A stretch of 60,000 nt of DNA from Takakia lepidozioides (lineage: Eukaryota; Streptophyta; Takakiopsida; Takakiales; Takakiaceae). A program made the position numbers and the translations under genes. The stretch covers positions 15,068,001 through 15,128,000 of the forward strand of contig CM060734.1 in the NCBI GenBank assembly GCA_030704615.1, read 5' to 3'. Below the pieces are notes generated by a model. It searched no databases. It was not told the DNA's origin and was given only the letters and a program-made list of their open reading frames with translations. The number at the start of each line of letters is the position of its first letter. The first letter of the stretch is position 1. Below, piece by piece: positions 34,366 through 44,714 of the stretch.

Positions 34366-35805
34366 TCAATGCACCACCTGAAAGTCGTATTCTTGAAGCA
34401 TAAGTGCCCACCGTGCAAGCTTCCCTGTAAGCTTGTCTGACTCCATCAACCACTTCAATGGTTGGTGATCCGTGACAAGGGTGAAGAGATTGCCATAGAG
34501 GTAGCATCTGAAATGTGCCACTGCCCATACCGCAGCTAGACACTCCCCTTCATAGGAACTATACTTCGCCTCGGCATCATTGTTTGAACGGCTAGCATAT
34601 GTCACTACGAACTCTCTTCCCTCATCATCCACATGTGTGAGCACTGCTCCAATCCCCAGCATACTCCAATCCGTATGTAGCTGGAAAAGCCGCCCCCAAA
34701 TAGGCCGCCTCAGAATAGGTGCAGAAGTCAATCAAGCCTTGAGTTCCTCAAAGGCTTCCTCCTGCTCCTCCTCCCACTGCCACTCCTGACCCACCTTGGT
34801 CAACTTAGTAAGAGCCTTTGTAATGCTGCTAAATCCCTTGACAAACCGTCGATAGTAGTTTGCCAACCCCATGAAAGCACGAACTTTGCTAACATCTATG
34901 GGGCGTGGAATGCGTGCAATGGCCTCCACCTTTGTCTTTTGAACACCCAATCCTCCATGGTATATCATGTGGCCCAGATACTCAATCTGGTTGTGGAAGA
35001 ACTTGCACTTCCCAGGGTGCAATTTCAACCCATGCGCTCTCAAGCGCTCAAACTCCACCTGAAGGTGTCTCTCGTGCTCCTCAACCATAGCATTAAAGAC
35101 AATGATGTCATCAATGTAACACTGGGCAAAGTCTAGCCCCGCGAGAATCCTATCCATAATCCTCTGAAACTCTGCAGGAGCATTCTTCAACCCAAACGGT
35201 AGGAAGCGCCATTGGTACAAGCAATCCTTCCTATGTTGGTCAATCCCCCAGAATGTCGTCTTTTGCTTGTCAGCCTCTTTGATTGGCAACTGGTGGTAAC
35301 CGGATCGCAAGTCCAATGTACTAAACACCTTCGCATGCCCAATGGCATCAAAGATTTCCTTTGGAGTTGGCATGGCATATCTATCGGACTTAGTCTGACG
35401 GTTCATATGACGATAGTCCCCACACATCATTCTTTCTGTCCAATTGCCATAGATATCATTCCTAGCTGGCATCACCGTTGCCGAGGCATACTCCCCGCCT
35501 GACAACTCCACCAATCCAGCTTCGAACAACTCCATAGTCTGTGACTGGATCAATGACCTCTCCATGTCACTATACCGGTAGGGCCTTCGAAAGATTGGCA
35601 TGTCACTTGCCAAATCAATACGAATCTCCTGACCCTTCAAACTCCCCAAATCATTCAAACCGAATGCAAAGCAATTTCTATAAGCCCTTAGAAATCGCTG
35701 GATCCTCCGTCTCTCTCCTCCGGTGACTGTAGGTCCAACATCTGGTTCCCAATTGTTCTCAGTGACTGCATCCTTGGGTACACCAGGCTTGGAGGTAGGA
35801 GACAA
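34366..35805 (-). pseudogene. Gypsy-2 reverse transcriptase and RNase H, two nonsense codons
   Basis: Minus strand. [57 protein letters not shown] (catalytic YIDD) and YLGHMIYHGGLG. RNase H after a TGA at 34732-34734: LFQLHTDWSMLGIGAVL, SSYEGECLAAVWAV and LVTDHQPLKWLM, all catalytic acidic residues kept. A second TGA at 34366-34368 ends RNase H at FQVVH and the frame simply continues into integrase beyond it. Both TGAs sit where CGA (Arg) would fit the family, so each looks like a CpG transition. The domain order and the GLNDLG/RRPYRYSDMER segment differ from gypsy-1. Confidence 0.92.
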
Positions 35806-36212
35806 ATCCTTTGGTTGCTAGATAGCAACCTCTTGGGCTTTGTCCGCCCAATCTGACTGTGGCGTAGCCTCCCTTGCTCTGCCATAACCACCTTGAGAAC
35901 ATCCTCTGGGGAAGAAACATTCTCAACCTCTTCAAAAACATTGGCCACCTTGGCCTCCAACTGATCCTCAGTGTATGGCTCTCCCCACTCCTCATACTGC
36001 TGCTTGAGAGATCCAAGGACTCTGTCTTTCCGCATCTCATCCCACATCTGTCATGGGTGTTTGCACCCCATGATCCTGTGCTCGCCCCCACTCACTGCCT
36101 CAACCGTCCCGGTTGGCAGAGGGGATACAATACCAAATGGGAGTGCAGAAGTAGTCACCACTGTCTGCAACCTCCGTTGCTCAGCCATGCACAAGCCAAT
36201 GACCCATGTCAA
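35806..36212 (-). pseudogene. Gypsy-2 linker between methyltransferase-like domain and RT
   Basis: Protein-like on the minus strand but in shifted frames; 36047-35880 has QYEEWGEPYTEDQLEAKV, acidic and likely helical. A protease DTGA/DSGA motif was not found here. Its function is unknown. Confidence 0.5.
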
Positions 36213-36754
36213 TCAATTTAGATCCATTGCTTGACCCAACACATGTCGGCGTGATGCCTCTGACAGAGCTAGCACAACTGTAGCGCCCGTGGCAAATCCC
36301 ATTACCCACTCTCGCTCATCTGCATTGGGCTCCATCAATTGCTGTAAAACACTGTCCCAAATCAACCCAGGACCATTGTCTCGAAAAGCATGAGACGAGG
36401 GAAAGCTCATGAGCGTAGGCAAGGCCGCACGTGGCTGCCCCACTCGATTTACCACTGCTAGAGGTGGACGGTCATCATGTCGCACCCTCTGTGGTTGCCT
36501 CCCTTGGTCCAGAATGCCTTCAGCTGTGAGATTGGGTGGCCGTTGAATGGAATCGTATGCTCTCTTGAGCAGCTCTGGTGGTGCAAGATTGGTCCACCAC
36601 AATCGAGGTCGATGCGCTCATGATCCCACCGCTGCTGCATCCAATAGCACCGCCGATCCAATCCAAGACCGCACCTAATGCACACTGCCATAACCTTGGC
36701 CCGAGAGTCCCCCATAAGAGGAACATTCTCCAAGATATAGGCTAGAGGTTGCAC
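36213..36754 (-). pseudogene. C5-cytosine methyltransferase-like domain inside gypsy-2 (C-terminal half)
   Basis: Reading left from 36754: PLAYILENVPLMGDSR, with the LENVP motif that matches methyltransferase motif VI (ENV). After a frame shift near 36690 comes SAVLLDAAAVGS, a TGA at 36618-36620, then AHRPRLWWTNL, matching motif VIII ('GxxQxRxRxxW'). Then LPTLMSFPSSHAFRDNGPG and EPNADEREWVMGFATG (motif IX-like 'R.LTPxEaaRLmGFP') and ASRRHVLGQAMDLN (motif X-like 'rxxxlGnAv'). The spacing and order fit Dnmt-type enzymes. The N-terminal half, with the SAM-binding motif I and catalytic PCQ loop, is absent: an LTR fragment at 36765-37014 occupies its place. The domain lies between gag and RT. Published work (de Mendoza and colleagues, 2018) describes methyltransferases captured by retrotransposons in dinoflagellates and charophyte algae; this is the same kind of arrangement. 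Confidence 0.75.
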
Positions 36755-36764
36755 TTGCCTCTGT

Positions 36765-37014
36765 CATGGTTTTAGTCATGGTTATCTAGAATTACCTACT
36801 TCTAGTTAACTATGACATTTTAGATATTTATATTTATATTTTGTGTGTTGGGACTTCATTTGGTCTCACATGCCAAGTGAGGTGTCGAGCCTCACTTGAG
36901 ACATGGAGATAGGTTTTCCCCTTGTGAGTGTTGAGGAGGCTCATCTTCTTGTAGTTGAGCCTCCATGAGCTTCTCTCACCTCCATAGCTCTAGGTATTGA
37001 GAGGGAGTGTATGA
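36765..37014 (+). repeat. LTR-family fragment inserted in gypsy-2
   Basis: Begins TGTCATGGTTTTAGTCATGG and matches the first 250 or so bases of the LTR-like repeat at 40255-38900, in plus orientation, ending GAGAGGGAGTGT. It interrupts gypsy-2 exactly between gag (ends IGMDFI) and the methyltransferase-like domain, and apparently replaced the N-terminal half of the latter. Confidence 0.8.
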
Positions 37015-38450
37015 AGTCCATACCAATCTGGTCTTCCCTAGGCATAGGAGGTTGTGCAGGTGGGGCTTGAGCCTCAAGCCTTGGAGCTGACGCAACATGA
37101 GTAGTGGCCATGGCAGCAAGACGTTGCTCTAGCTGGGCAAGTCTATCCACCATGCCTTGGTCATGACCTTGACCCTGACCCTGTGCTCCTTGGTTTTGGT
37201 TACGTCCTCCACCCCGACCTCTGCCTCCTCTACCTCTCTGGACTGAATTGCCTCGTCCTCGGCCACCATTGTTCCCTTGGAACTGGCTTGGCCGTAGCTC
37301 AGGATGTAAGCCATAACAATGGGCCTCCTCATGCCCATACTTTCCACAATGCCCATACTTTCCACAATGCCCACACTGTAGTTGTGTAGGCTGTGCCTGT
37401 GCTGGCCCTTTACCTCTCTCCGGGAAATCCTTCTTGACATGGGGTCCTCCACAATTCCAACATGACACACTCGTCTGTTGCTGGCCTGAGAATGAAGGGA
37501 GAGACCTCTGAATCTGAGATCCTCTATGGCCTTCCCTAGGTTTCATCTGAGCCCCCTTGTTGCCTTGAGCACGTTGGGGAATTGGTTGTTGTTGGCAGGA
37601 ACTCCACTTCGTTGTGTCTCCTTGCCAAATCTCACCATAACCACCCGCTCCTCCACCATATTGAGTTCTATCCGCTCTGCCAGCAAAAACACATTTGCTA
37701 AGATGGGTTGGGATACTTGTAGGAGAGTTGCATCCCGCACCCTTCTCATCAGCTCCTTGTCGAGGATCCCATACCAGAACTGGACTGCCTGAGCTTCTGT
37801 AACCCCTTGGGTTACGTTTATCAAGCGCCTCATGCGAGTGTAAGCCTCCCTCAAACTCTCAGTAGGCCTTCGTTGGAACTCTTGCAAGCTCCGCAACTTC
37901 TTTGTCCTTATCCCTTGGTAGTTTCTCCTCAACTCCTCAAGGAACTCCACAACTGGGTTAAAGGCAGGCACGGGTGCTGGTGCTGCAGCAGGAGCTTGAG
38001 TGGATTTCTCAGCTCCTGTACCACTTGTCCCACTACTAGTTGGAGATGTTTGTGTAGCTGCTAGTGTCGCCACTGCCCTTGTGCCTCTAGTGATAGAGAC
38101 ATAGTTAGGTGACCAACACTCTCGCCACTCCTCAATCTCCACCGCATGTCCCCGCCTAAATTCATGGTAATCATCCATGGGCGGCCCCTCACGGTGCTGG
38201 AATAGCCCCTTCCACGCCATAAAGGGCGTAAACAGTTGTGGATTGCGCATTTGCTGCAAATCACACCAACTGTCAAACTCTTGTATGAAGTCATCAAGCT
38301 CGCGCTCCAGAGTACCTACGTGGTCCCTTGGTAGCTCCATACATCTCCTCCATCGTGTCCCACAACAATTGCACGGAAATGGCTTACACCCTCGGCGAGA
38401 ATCCTCCTGACTCCGAGTCTGAACCTTCCTCAGAAGACACTGAAGGTGAA
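37015..38450 (-). pseudogene. Gypsy-2 gag with zinc knuckles
   Basis: Minus strand. The Gag core at 38350-37560 has ELPRDHVGTLERELDDFI, VVEFLEELRRNYQGI and TESLREAYTRMRRLI. The frame changes near 37545; the second frame has a knuckle CWNCGGPHVKKDFPE (fourth Cys replaced by Phe) and a second one, CGHCGKYGH, in which CGKYGH is duplicated by an 18-base repeat (about 37336-37372). A Gly/Arg/Gln-rich stretch and a short coiled coil (RLAQLEQRLAAMA) follow. The true start codon is uncertain; the upstream part to about 38560 is open but not clearly conserved. Confidence 0.82.
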
Positions 38451-38639
38451 GGTGGCCTAAACCGCACACCTCGTCTTGTGTACCCACTAGTATCGCTGGT
38501 GCTCGTACCGGCACTCCCCTCAGCAATTGGTGGCACCTCCGTGATGAAAACTCACAACCCAACCGGTTGTCAACATGTCTCTAATCCCCACTTTCTACAA
38601 GGTAACCGGGTAGAGAACCTGTTGCGGCCTATGGCTTAG

Positions 38640-38900
38640 ACTAGTACTACATTCGTAACATAAACCTACACCTGCACCTGCATCCACCGCAAGCACTCAT
38701 ATGGTCTGCTGGTCATCAACCCAGCCTCACCATAAGAGAAACAATGATGGTTTGACTGGTCATCACCCCAGCCTCACCACCGACAACATGCTCTAGGATT
38801 GGCCGGTGATCAAGTCCGGACCAACCTCCTATGAAAACAAGCGCCCACACAAAACTGACATGACGCACAGTCAAGCATGCAGGTGTGGGGGGGGATCCAA
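38640..38900. other. Junction between gypsy-2 gag and LTR-like repeat
   Basis: Contains a short direct duplication (TGGTCATCA(A/C)CCCAGCCTCACCA at about 38708 and 38758). No primer-binding site that I can recognise precedes gag, so it is not shown that the repeat to the right is the gypsy-2 5' LTR. Confidence 0.4.
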
Positions 38901-40255
38901 ACACAAGAAAATCAAGACAGTAACTCCCCCACACCAAAAAAAACACTCCACAGTGTCGCTCATTCCCCTTCTTTGTCTTGTCACATGCTAATGTATGGTT
39001 GAAGTTGCTATGCATGCCGTGAGCCACAATCTCATTTCTTCATGAAAACCACTTCCAATGATCTCGCACATGTGCTCCAAGCTCTTCAATACTCTAGGCT
39101 TGGTTTCACATCATCATGGATAAAATTCTCACCCACATGCTTCCCTTTGGAGTCATCTTGAGCTTCTTGATGCTCTCCAAGTGGTTGCTTTTGTTGTCTT
39201 CAAGCCCTAGCCTATGTAGCTCCTTGGCTTTTCTTCCACAACATGCACCACCTCATACACAATGAATGAACTTGCTCACTTCACCTTTTAGCTCTCCTCA
39301 AGCTTGAATTGGAAGCCACACTTGGAAAGCATGCGCCACTTGCTTGGTCAATCACTTGCTTCACCAAGAGCAATCCAAGAACTCATAGAACTAGCAAAGC
39401 ACTCACTTCTAGCGCCGTCTTCGCTTGCTTGTTTGTCAACCAAATGAAACCCCATTTGGCTTCATTTCACCATGGATAGAACAACCACTTCTTAGCTTCT
39501 CTTAAGCTACTCAATGCTCCTCAAACTACCCTTGTTGTACTCTTTCTATGGTGTTTCCAACCCAAGCATGTGTCACTCTTTGGCTTCTCTTTCACACCAT
39601 GAACAACTAGAGCTCGCTCTTGAAACCCTAGTGTCTATCTTCTCCACATACAAGACGCTTATCTTGTGATGCAAGAGCTATTTTCAAAAGCTCTCCAGCT
39701 CTATAGAGCAAAGTAATGCTTCTCAAACCCTAACATCCATGTTCTCCACGCCACAAGGATTTTCCTTTGCAACACCTGCAACATCTTGCAACACAAGAGC
39801 TCTCTTATACCAAGCTCTCTCCAACACACAAATGCTAAACTAAACCTTACACTCCACACTCACAAGCATAAGGAGATCTTCTTGTAGTGATAATGGAAGT
39901 GAACACACAATGGAAACACTCCACTCATGAATCCACTCAATCACATAAACTAAGTCAAGCGAAGGGCACCTTTGCTAAAGGAATCCACCCTACAAAGCCC
40001 TCACCACACTCCCTCTCAATACCTAGAGCTATGGAGGTGGGAGAGGTTCATGGAGGCTCAACTACAAGAAGATGAGCCCTCCTCAACACTCACAAGGGGA
40101 AAATCCATCCCCATGTCCCAAGTGAGGTTTGACACCTCACTTGGCATGTGAGACCAAATGAAGTCCCAACACACAAAATACAAATATAAATATCCAAAAT
40201 GTCCTAGTTAACTAGAAGTATGTAATTCTAGTTAACCATGACTAAAACCATGACA
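38901..40255 (-). repeat. LTR-like repeat, minus orientation (possible gypsy-2 5' LTR or solo LTR)
   Basis: On the minus strand it begins TGTCATGGTTTTAGTCATGG at 40255, with the TG expected of an LTR. Fragments of it recur at 25079-25440 and 36765-37014, and a diverged relative lies at 42480-43150. The interior repeats words such as CTCTTGTGATGCAAGAGCT. The far end is not defined; the block grades into sequence next to gypsy-2 gag. Confidence 0.65.
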
Positions 40256-40257
40256 TT

Positions 40258-40878
40258 TGATTTGATGTTGATTTTGAAATAAGGCCAAAGCTTTATACAC
40301 CGAGTGATCTCCAACAAGAATGATCTGTTTTAGTTCCTTCATCTAGGTGATAATATCAGTCTCTACTTCTACTTGTTATGCATCTTCATCAATTATTACG
40401 CAATTAAAAGCTTCAACGATCGTTGACCTTCTATGGAGACAGTGCAAAAAAATAATGCAAACATTCTCCATGCATTCCATCTCCAACCATTCCAGTGATG
40501 TATCTAGATGTCAACGTTGTCTCCTGACAGTGGATGTCTGCTACGACTTAGGTAATTATGTCAAACAACTCCTACAAAGGCAACGACGTGCAACTGGAGT
40601 GCAACGACGTGCAATTATATTGTATTCATGATTTGATTTGAAGTTTTATTTGATGTTGATTTTGAAATAAGGCCAAAGCTTTATACACCGAGTGATCTCC
40701 AACAAGAATAATCTGCTTCAGTTCCTTCATCTGGGTGATAATATCAGTCTCTACTTCTACTTGTTGTGCATCTTCATCAATTATTACGCAATTAAAAGCT
40801 TCAACGATCATTGACCTTCTATGGAGACAGTGCAAAAAAACAATGCAAGCATTCTCTATGCATTCCATCTCCAACCAA
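40258..40878 (-). pseudogene. Tandemly duplicated scrap of a UPF1-like helicase
   Basis: Two copies of about 235 bases (40258-40497 and 40648-40878, offset about 388). On the minus strand the second reads FNCVIIDEDAQQVEVETD and then LKQIILVGDHSVYKALAL, which matches helicase motif II (VIIDEAAQ) and motif III (VGDxxQLPA) of UPF1/SETX-like superfamily 1 helicases. In the first copy a TAA interrupts motif II right after DEDA. It is a captured or decayed gene fragment, not a working gene. Confidence 0.75.
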
Positions 40879-41008
40879 TGTCTCTGTCAATTCAGAAAAC
40901 AACTCAGTGCCAAAACTTCCTAGTTTTTCAAATCCATTTTCGTCTTTGTTGTATCACGGGGAAAGCTTGCAGTGTCTTTACATTCCAGAGTCTGTTAAGG
41001 AAATAAAT

Positions 41009-41500
41009 TTATTCCATTCTTAAACCATATGCTTAATGACAACATGTGCAATGTGCATGCCAAATTTGGCAGTGAACAGACATCATCTGCACCCAAAAAC
41101 CATATTTTCTTCCCTCATTTGCACTCCAAGGTTGAGTTCTCTTCAAGTTAATGCATTGTTGATGAGCATATTTCTTAATGTTGCTTATCTTTTGAGACTT
41201 TGCATATGTGATTTGGACATACTTAAGCGCGTGTGGACCAAATATGAGCTTGAATCAAGTTCATTCAATGGGTCATTCAAGTATTGAACACATCTACGTG
41301 TTTTAGAGACGAAAAACTGCATTTCGTTTGCACATGATTTTATTTTTATTCCGTTCTTAAACCATATGCTTAATGACAACATATGCAATATGCGTGCAAA
41401 ATTTGAGAGTGAATAAAAACCATTTGGCCCCAAAACCGTATTTTCTTCCCTCATTTGCACTCCAAAATTGAGTTGTCTTCAACTTCATGCATTATTCATA
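41009..41500. repeat. Diverged direct duplication of about 155 bases
   Basis: 41009-41165 and 41345-41500 share TTCTTAAACCATATGCTTAATGACAACAT and TTTTCTTCCCTCATTTGCACTCCAA in the same order, offset about 336. It lies just right of the helicase duplication. Confidence 0.75.
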
Positions 41501-41667
41501 GAGAGTTCTGCAATAGTGAACGAAGAAAACACTTTTTTATTTTTATTTGTTTTTGGTCCAATATTTTGCACGGATGTAGTGGTGCAAGGGTCGAATTCAC
41601 AGAACAAAACACAACCAAAAAACAATTATTACGTAGCAGCAATCCCCAATCCTAGACCCCCTAGGCA

Positions 41668-42073
41668 AGAGGGCACTTGCGACGCCCCAACAGGCATGCG
41701 ACTACGGGGAATCGCAACCTCGCCATTGTGGCATTTCAGCGACGTCTGGACGTCGCAAACCCCAGCGAGAGCTGACTCGGCCCTCCCCACGCGCCTAAGT
41801 GTGAGGGGGTATTGTTGCGATTCCCGGCAGTCGCAGCCTTGCGGGAGCGTCGCAGAGGGTACGTGCGACGCCCGGGCGTCGCAACCCCCAGCTCGCTGAC
41901 GGGTCATCCCCAATAGTAGCGACGTGGCAGAATCGCAAGCAGGCGAAGCGTCACCGGAGCGGCACGGCGGCGACGGGCCGACGTCGCAATTCCCGGGCCG
42001 GGCGCCTACGCGGCGCTGGAGTCGCAGGAGGGTCGTCGCGTCCGGCACGCCCGGGGTTCCGGCGTCGCTAATC
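41668..42073. repeat. CpG-rich block built of GTCGCAA / TTGCGAC words
   Basis: A 400-bp GC- and CpG-rich island inside A/T-rich DNA. It holds at least ten copies of (A/G)TCGCAA or its complement, often in dyads such as GCGACGCCCGGGCGTCGC, and recurrent CCC/GGG neighbours. It begins near GCAATCCCCAATCC and ends near GGCGTCGCTAATCCCC. The small open frames here look like by-products of composition. Confidence 0.75.
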
Positions 42074-42156
42074 CCCCTTAAACGTAATAGTGCCTACATT
42101 TGCCACTTCAAGAGCCATGCTCTAGTATCTAGGCTTGAAGTTGAAACCCCAACTAA

Positions 42157-42440
42157 AAACATGCTCTACAAATGTTGGACTGTCACATAAGAGCAAATCA
42201 GCCCCTTACCTTCCCTTATAGCTCTCCAAAGCTTAGAGACGGAGGCCTAACTAGGCTGAATGCATGCTCCACACATGCACTACTCCCACATAAGAGAAAT
42301 CAGCCCTTCCCTCTTCCTTGCTTGCTCTCCAAGCTTGAAGATAGAAGCTTCAATGGGTTGAATGCATGCTCCACACATGCATCCCCTTCACACAAGAGGT
42401 ATCAGCCCCCTATCTTGGCTCCTTGGCTCCTTGATGCTCT
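42157..42440. repeat. About 100-bp imperfect tandem repeat, three units
   Basis: Each unit has GCATGCTC(C/T)ACA(C/A)ATG followed by CACA(T/C)AAGAG..ATCAGCCC; starts lie near 42157, 42259 and 42359. The sequence to its right (to about 43150) resembles the LTR-like repeat at 38.9-40.3 kb (GAAACCCTA, CTCTTGTGATGCAAGAGCT), so this is probably a diverged member of that LTR family. Confidence 0.7.
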
Positions 42441-43199
42441 CTAAAACACGACTAAGCACTCCATAGCCGTTGCCAAGCTCCTGAAACCCTAAGGTCGATA
42501 TTTCCAGCCACAAGACACTCCTCTTGTGATGCAAGAGCTCCTCTTCCAAGCTCTGAAACCCTAGGTGCACATACCGGCACTCATCTTGGTGTACATGCAC
42601 TCCTCATGCATACTCCATGGTCCTAATGCGTCTCTTAGCTCCAAAAAGTGCACTGATTTGCCCCAAAGCCAAATCAGCCCTCTCGCTTGATCTTTTACTC
42701 TTCCGCACCATGGAAGCTCGTATTCCCAATCGAGCTTGCTCATGTATACAATCTGAAACCATCGAGATGCTCAAGAATTACCTGCAGCATGGCGTTTTCA
42801 TCTCCGCAGCTAAAGAACGAATGTCAAGGTCCACCTACTCGTAACCAACATGACCGCCTCCACTTCTAACAACCAAGAGCTTTGCGGTGCTCCTCGCATC
42901 CCAACCTTGTTTCTCTCATTTTCAAGCAAAAAACCACAAATGCTACAACTAACTCGTATCTGGCACTCTCAGATACGAGCACATCTTTCTCGAGTGATAA
43001 ATAAGAAGAACACAAGCTCAACTGAGCTTAGAAACTGAAGCATAAAATCTTCCCTCAAATACAAGTCAAGCCAAGTGTACCCCATGCCATGGGTAATCCA
43101 CACTATGGCGCCATAGCTAGACGCGGTGAGGCTCAACTCAAGAAAGATGAGCCCACCGCACTTGCCGTGGAGATAACCATGTCAGGTGACTAAACATAT

Positions 43200-43890
43200 C
43201 TTGGCCCCTGGATTTACACTTGGGCCAATCCCAAATGTCAATATATGAAAACTAATTATTTCCTAGTTAGTTTCACACTGGTGGTAAAATATCTTGCCAA
43301 GGTTACTTGTATTGGTCCATGCCGCATGGCGAGACTTATTCAAATTCACATGGTTCTGAAATAAAACCTGATTGTTTATCATCAATGTCTCCCCCATTTT
43401 TTTTTTTTCATGTCATGGTATTGTGTCATTGTGCCATGTTTGGTTCACATATTTGATTGATTTGCTTTGTACGTTATGTAGTAACGGCCTTCACAAGCTC
43501 AGTCGCGATTACGAATATGACTAAGGCATAAGGCGCTCCAATCATCCATCAGGTCGCGGGGCATGAAGCGAGTTATTACCCGATACCCAGGAAGCAAAAT
43601 ATTTTGGTTCAACCTTAAAACATGGCGTGGTTGAATATATCATCCATTTTATCTCATTCAACTCGTACTAAACGTCGAGTGAACAGTGGAAGTTGCTTTA
43701 TGAGCCAAATATAAGCTGTTTTTTTCGTGAAGTTTATACATAATGTTTTTTCATTGATCGTAATATATATTAATAGACAAACAATTATTTATATTTATAT
43801 TTATATTTAAAATGATCCATATTAATTCATTTAAATGATTTTAAGAATATATATTCAGATATTTCTCGTTATTTAAGTCCAGATTTACTT
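43200..43890. other. A/T-rich intergenic, nothing recognised
   Basis: Contains a run of about 12 T (43398) and (TATTTA)n words at 43785-43808. No gene or transposon motif seen. Confidence 0.5.
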
Positions 43891-43894
43891 AAAA

Positions 43895-44660
43895 TTGGGT
43901 TATGTGCTACTGCTCGATCTCGCGGATATGGCGGAACCTGTGGCGGGACTGGCCCCATGGGCCAGACGGAAGTTGGAGGAGGAACACTCCGCAACGGGGG
44001 CTTCCCCCTTCCAAGTGGTCTACGGGAAAGCACTTTTGATGCCGACAAGTTGGACCGCCCAAGGGACAATGGATGAGGTCGATGAAGATGGTGAGAAAGT
44101 GCCAGCGGCAATAGCGATTTGGGAGGAACGTAAGTGTTTGATGGAGCTTGCCAAGTATAATATTGCCAAGGCGAGGAAACGCTATGGGTCGCAGGCTAAT
44201 CGGAAGCGGAGAGAAGTGAAGTTTGAGGTAGGCACAGAGGTTTGGTTGAACATCAAGAATTTTTGACTACCTCCGGAAGTGAGTTCAAAATTCGTATCTC
44301 CTTATGCGGGGCTTTTCTGCATTCGAAAAGGTTATGAATGAGGATGTGTACGAGTTGGAACTACCGGTAGACAACAAGGTGCGTTCCGTATTCCACGTTT
44401 CTCTCTTGAAGCCTTACTTCAAAGATGGTCAGCGCGTCTGAATCGGCATCAAGTGTTGCGCCCGCCACCTGTGCTATTGGATCATGAAAATGAACCTGAG
44501 TACGAGGTGGAGGCAGTGCTTAAGTCGATGAGGTTCAAGAATTGAGAAATAGAGTATCTCGTGAAATGGAAGGGCTATCATCAAGTGGATGCAACTTGGG
44601 TGCGTGCCTCAGAAATGGGAAACGCACCCGAGGCGGTTGTAGCTTTCGAAGGGTGACCTC
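43895..44660 (+). pseudogene. Second gypsy-1 family copy: gag fused to integrase by deletion
   Basis: The frame starts in gag ([21 protein letters not shown], as in gypsy-1) and passes directly into integrase at EHSATGASPFQVVYGKA. In gypsy-1 these lie about 4.6 kb apart, so protease, RT, RNase H and most of integrase were deleted. Within gag the six residues between AEP and VAGLAPW are also lost. The frame ends at a TGA after NIKNF (44266); the rest of the integrase C-terminus and chromodomain (MKWKGYHQVDATW) continues in broken frames to about 44660, then the PPT GTGGGGGAGGAAA. Confidence 0.9.
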
Positions 44661-44714
44661 AAAAGCGGAAGAGACGTTGATAGGGACATCAACCTTGGAT
44701 TGTGGGGGAGGAAA

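Noticed and set aside
34366-36620. In-frame TGA/TAA codons as sites of U-to-C RNA editing or stop recoding
   Set aside because: Such editing is known from plant organelles, not nuclear retroelements; frameshifts in the same element show ordinary decay.
38901-40255. Firm assignment as the 5' LTR of gypsy-2
   Set aside because: No recognisable primer-binding site precedes gag, and the other end of gypsy-2 has no matching LTR; left as possible only.
41629-42048. 139-codon Arg/Ala/Ser-rich minus frame as a gene
   Set aside because: It follows the repeated GTCGCAA words of the CpG-rich block; the protein is a by-product of the repeat.
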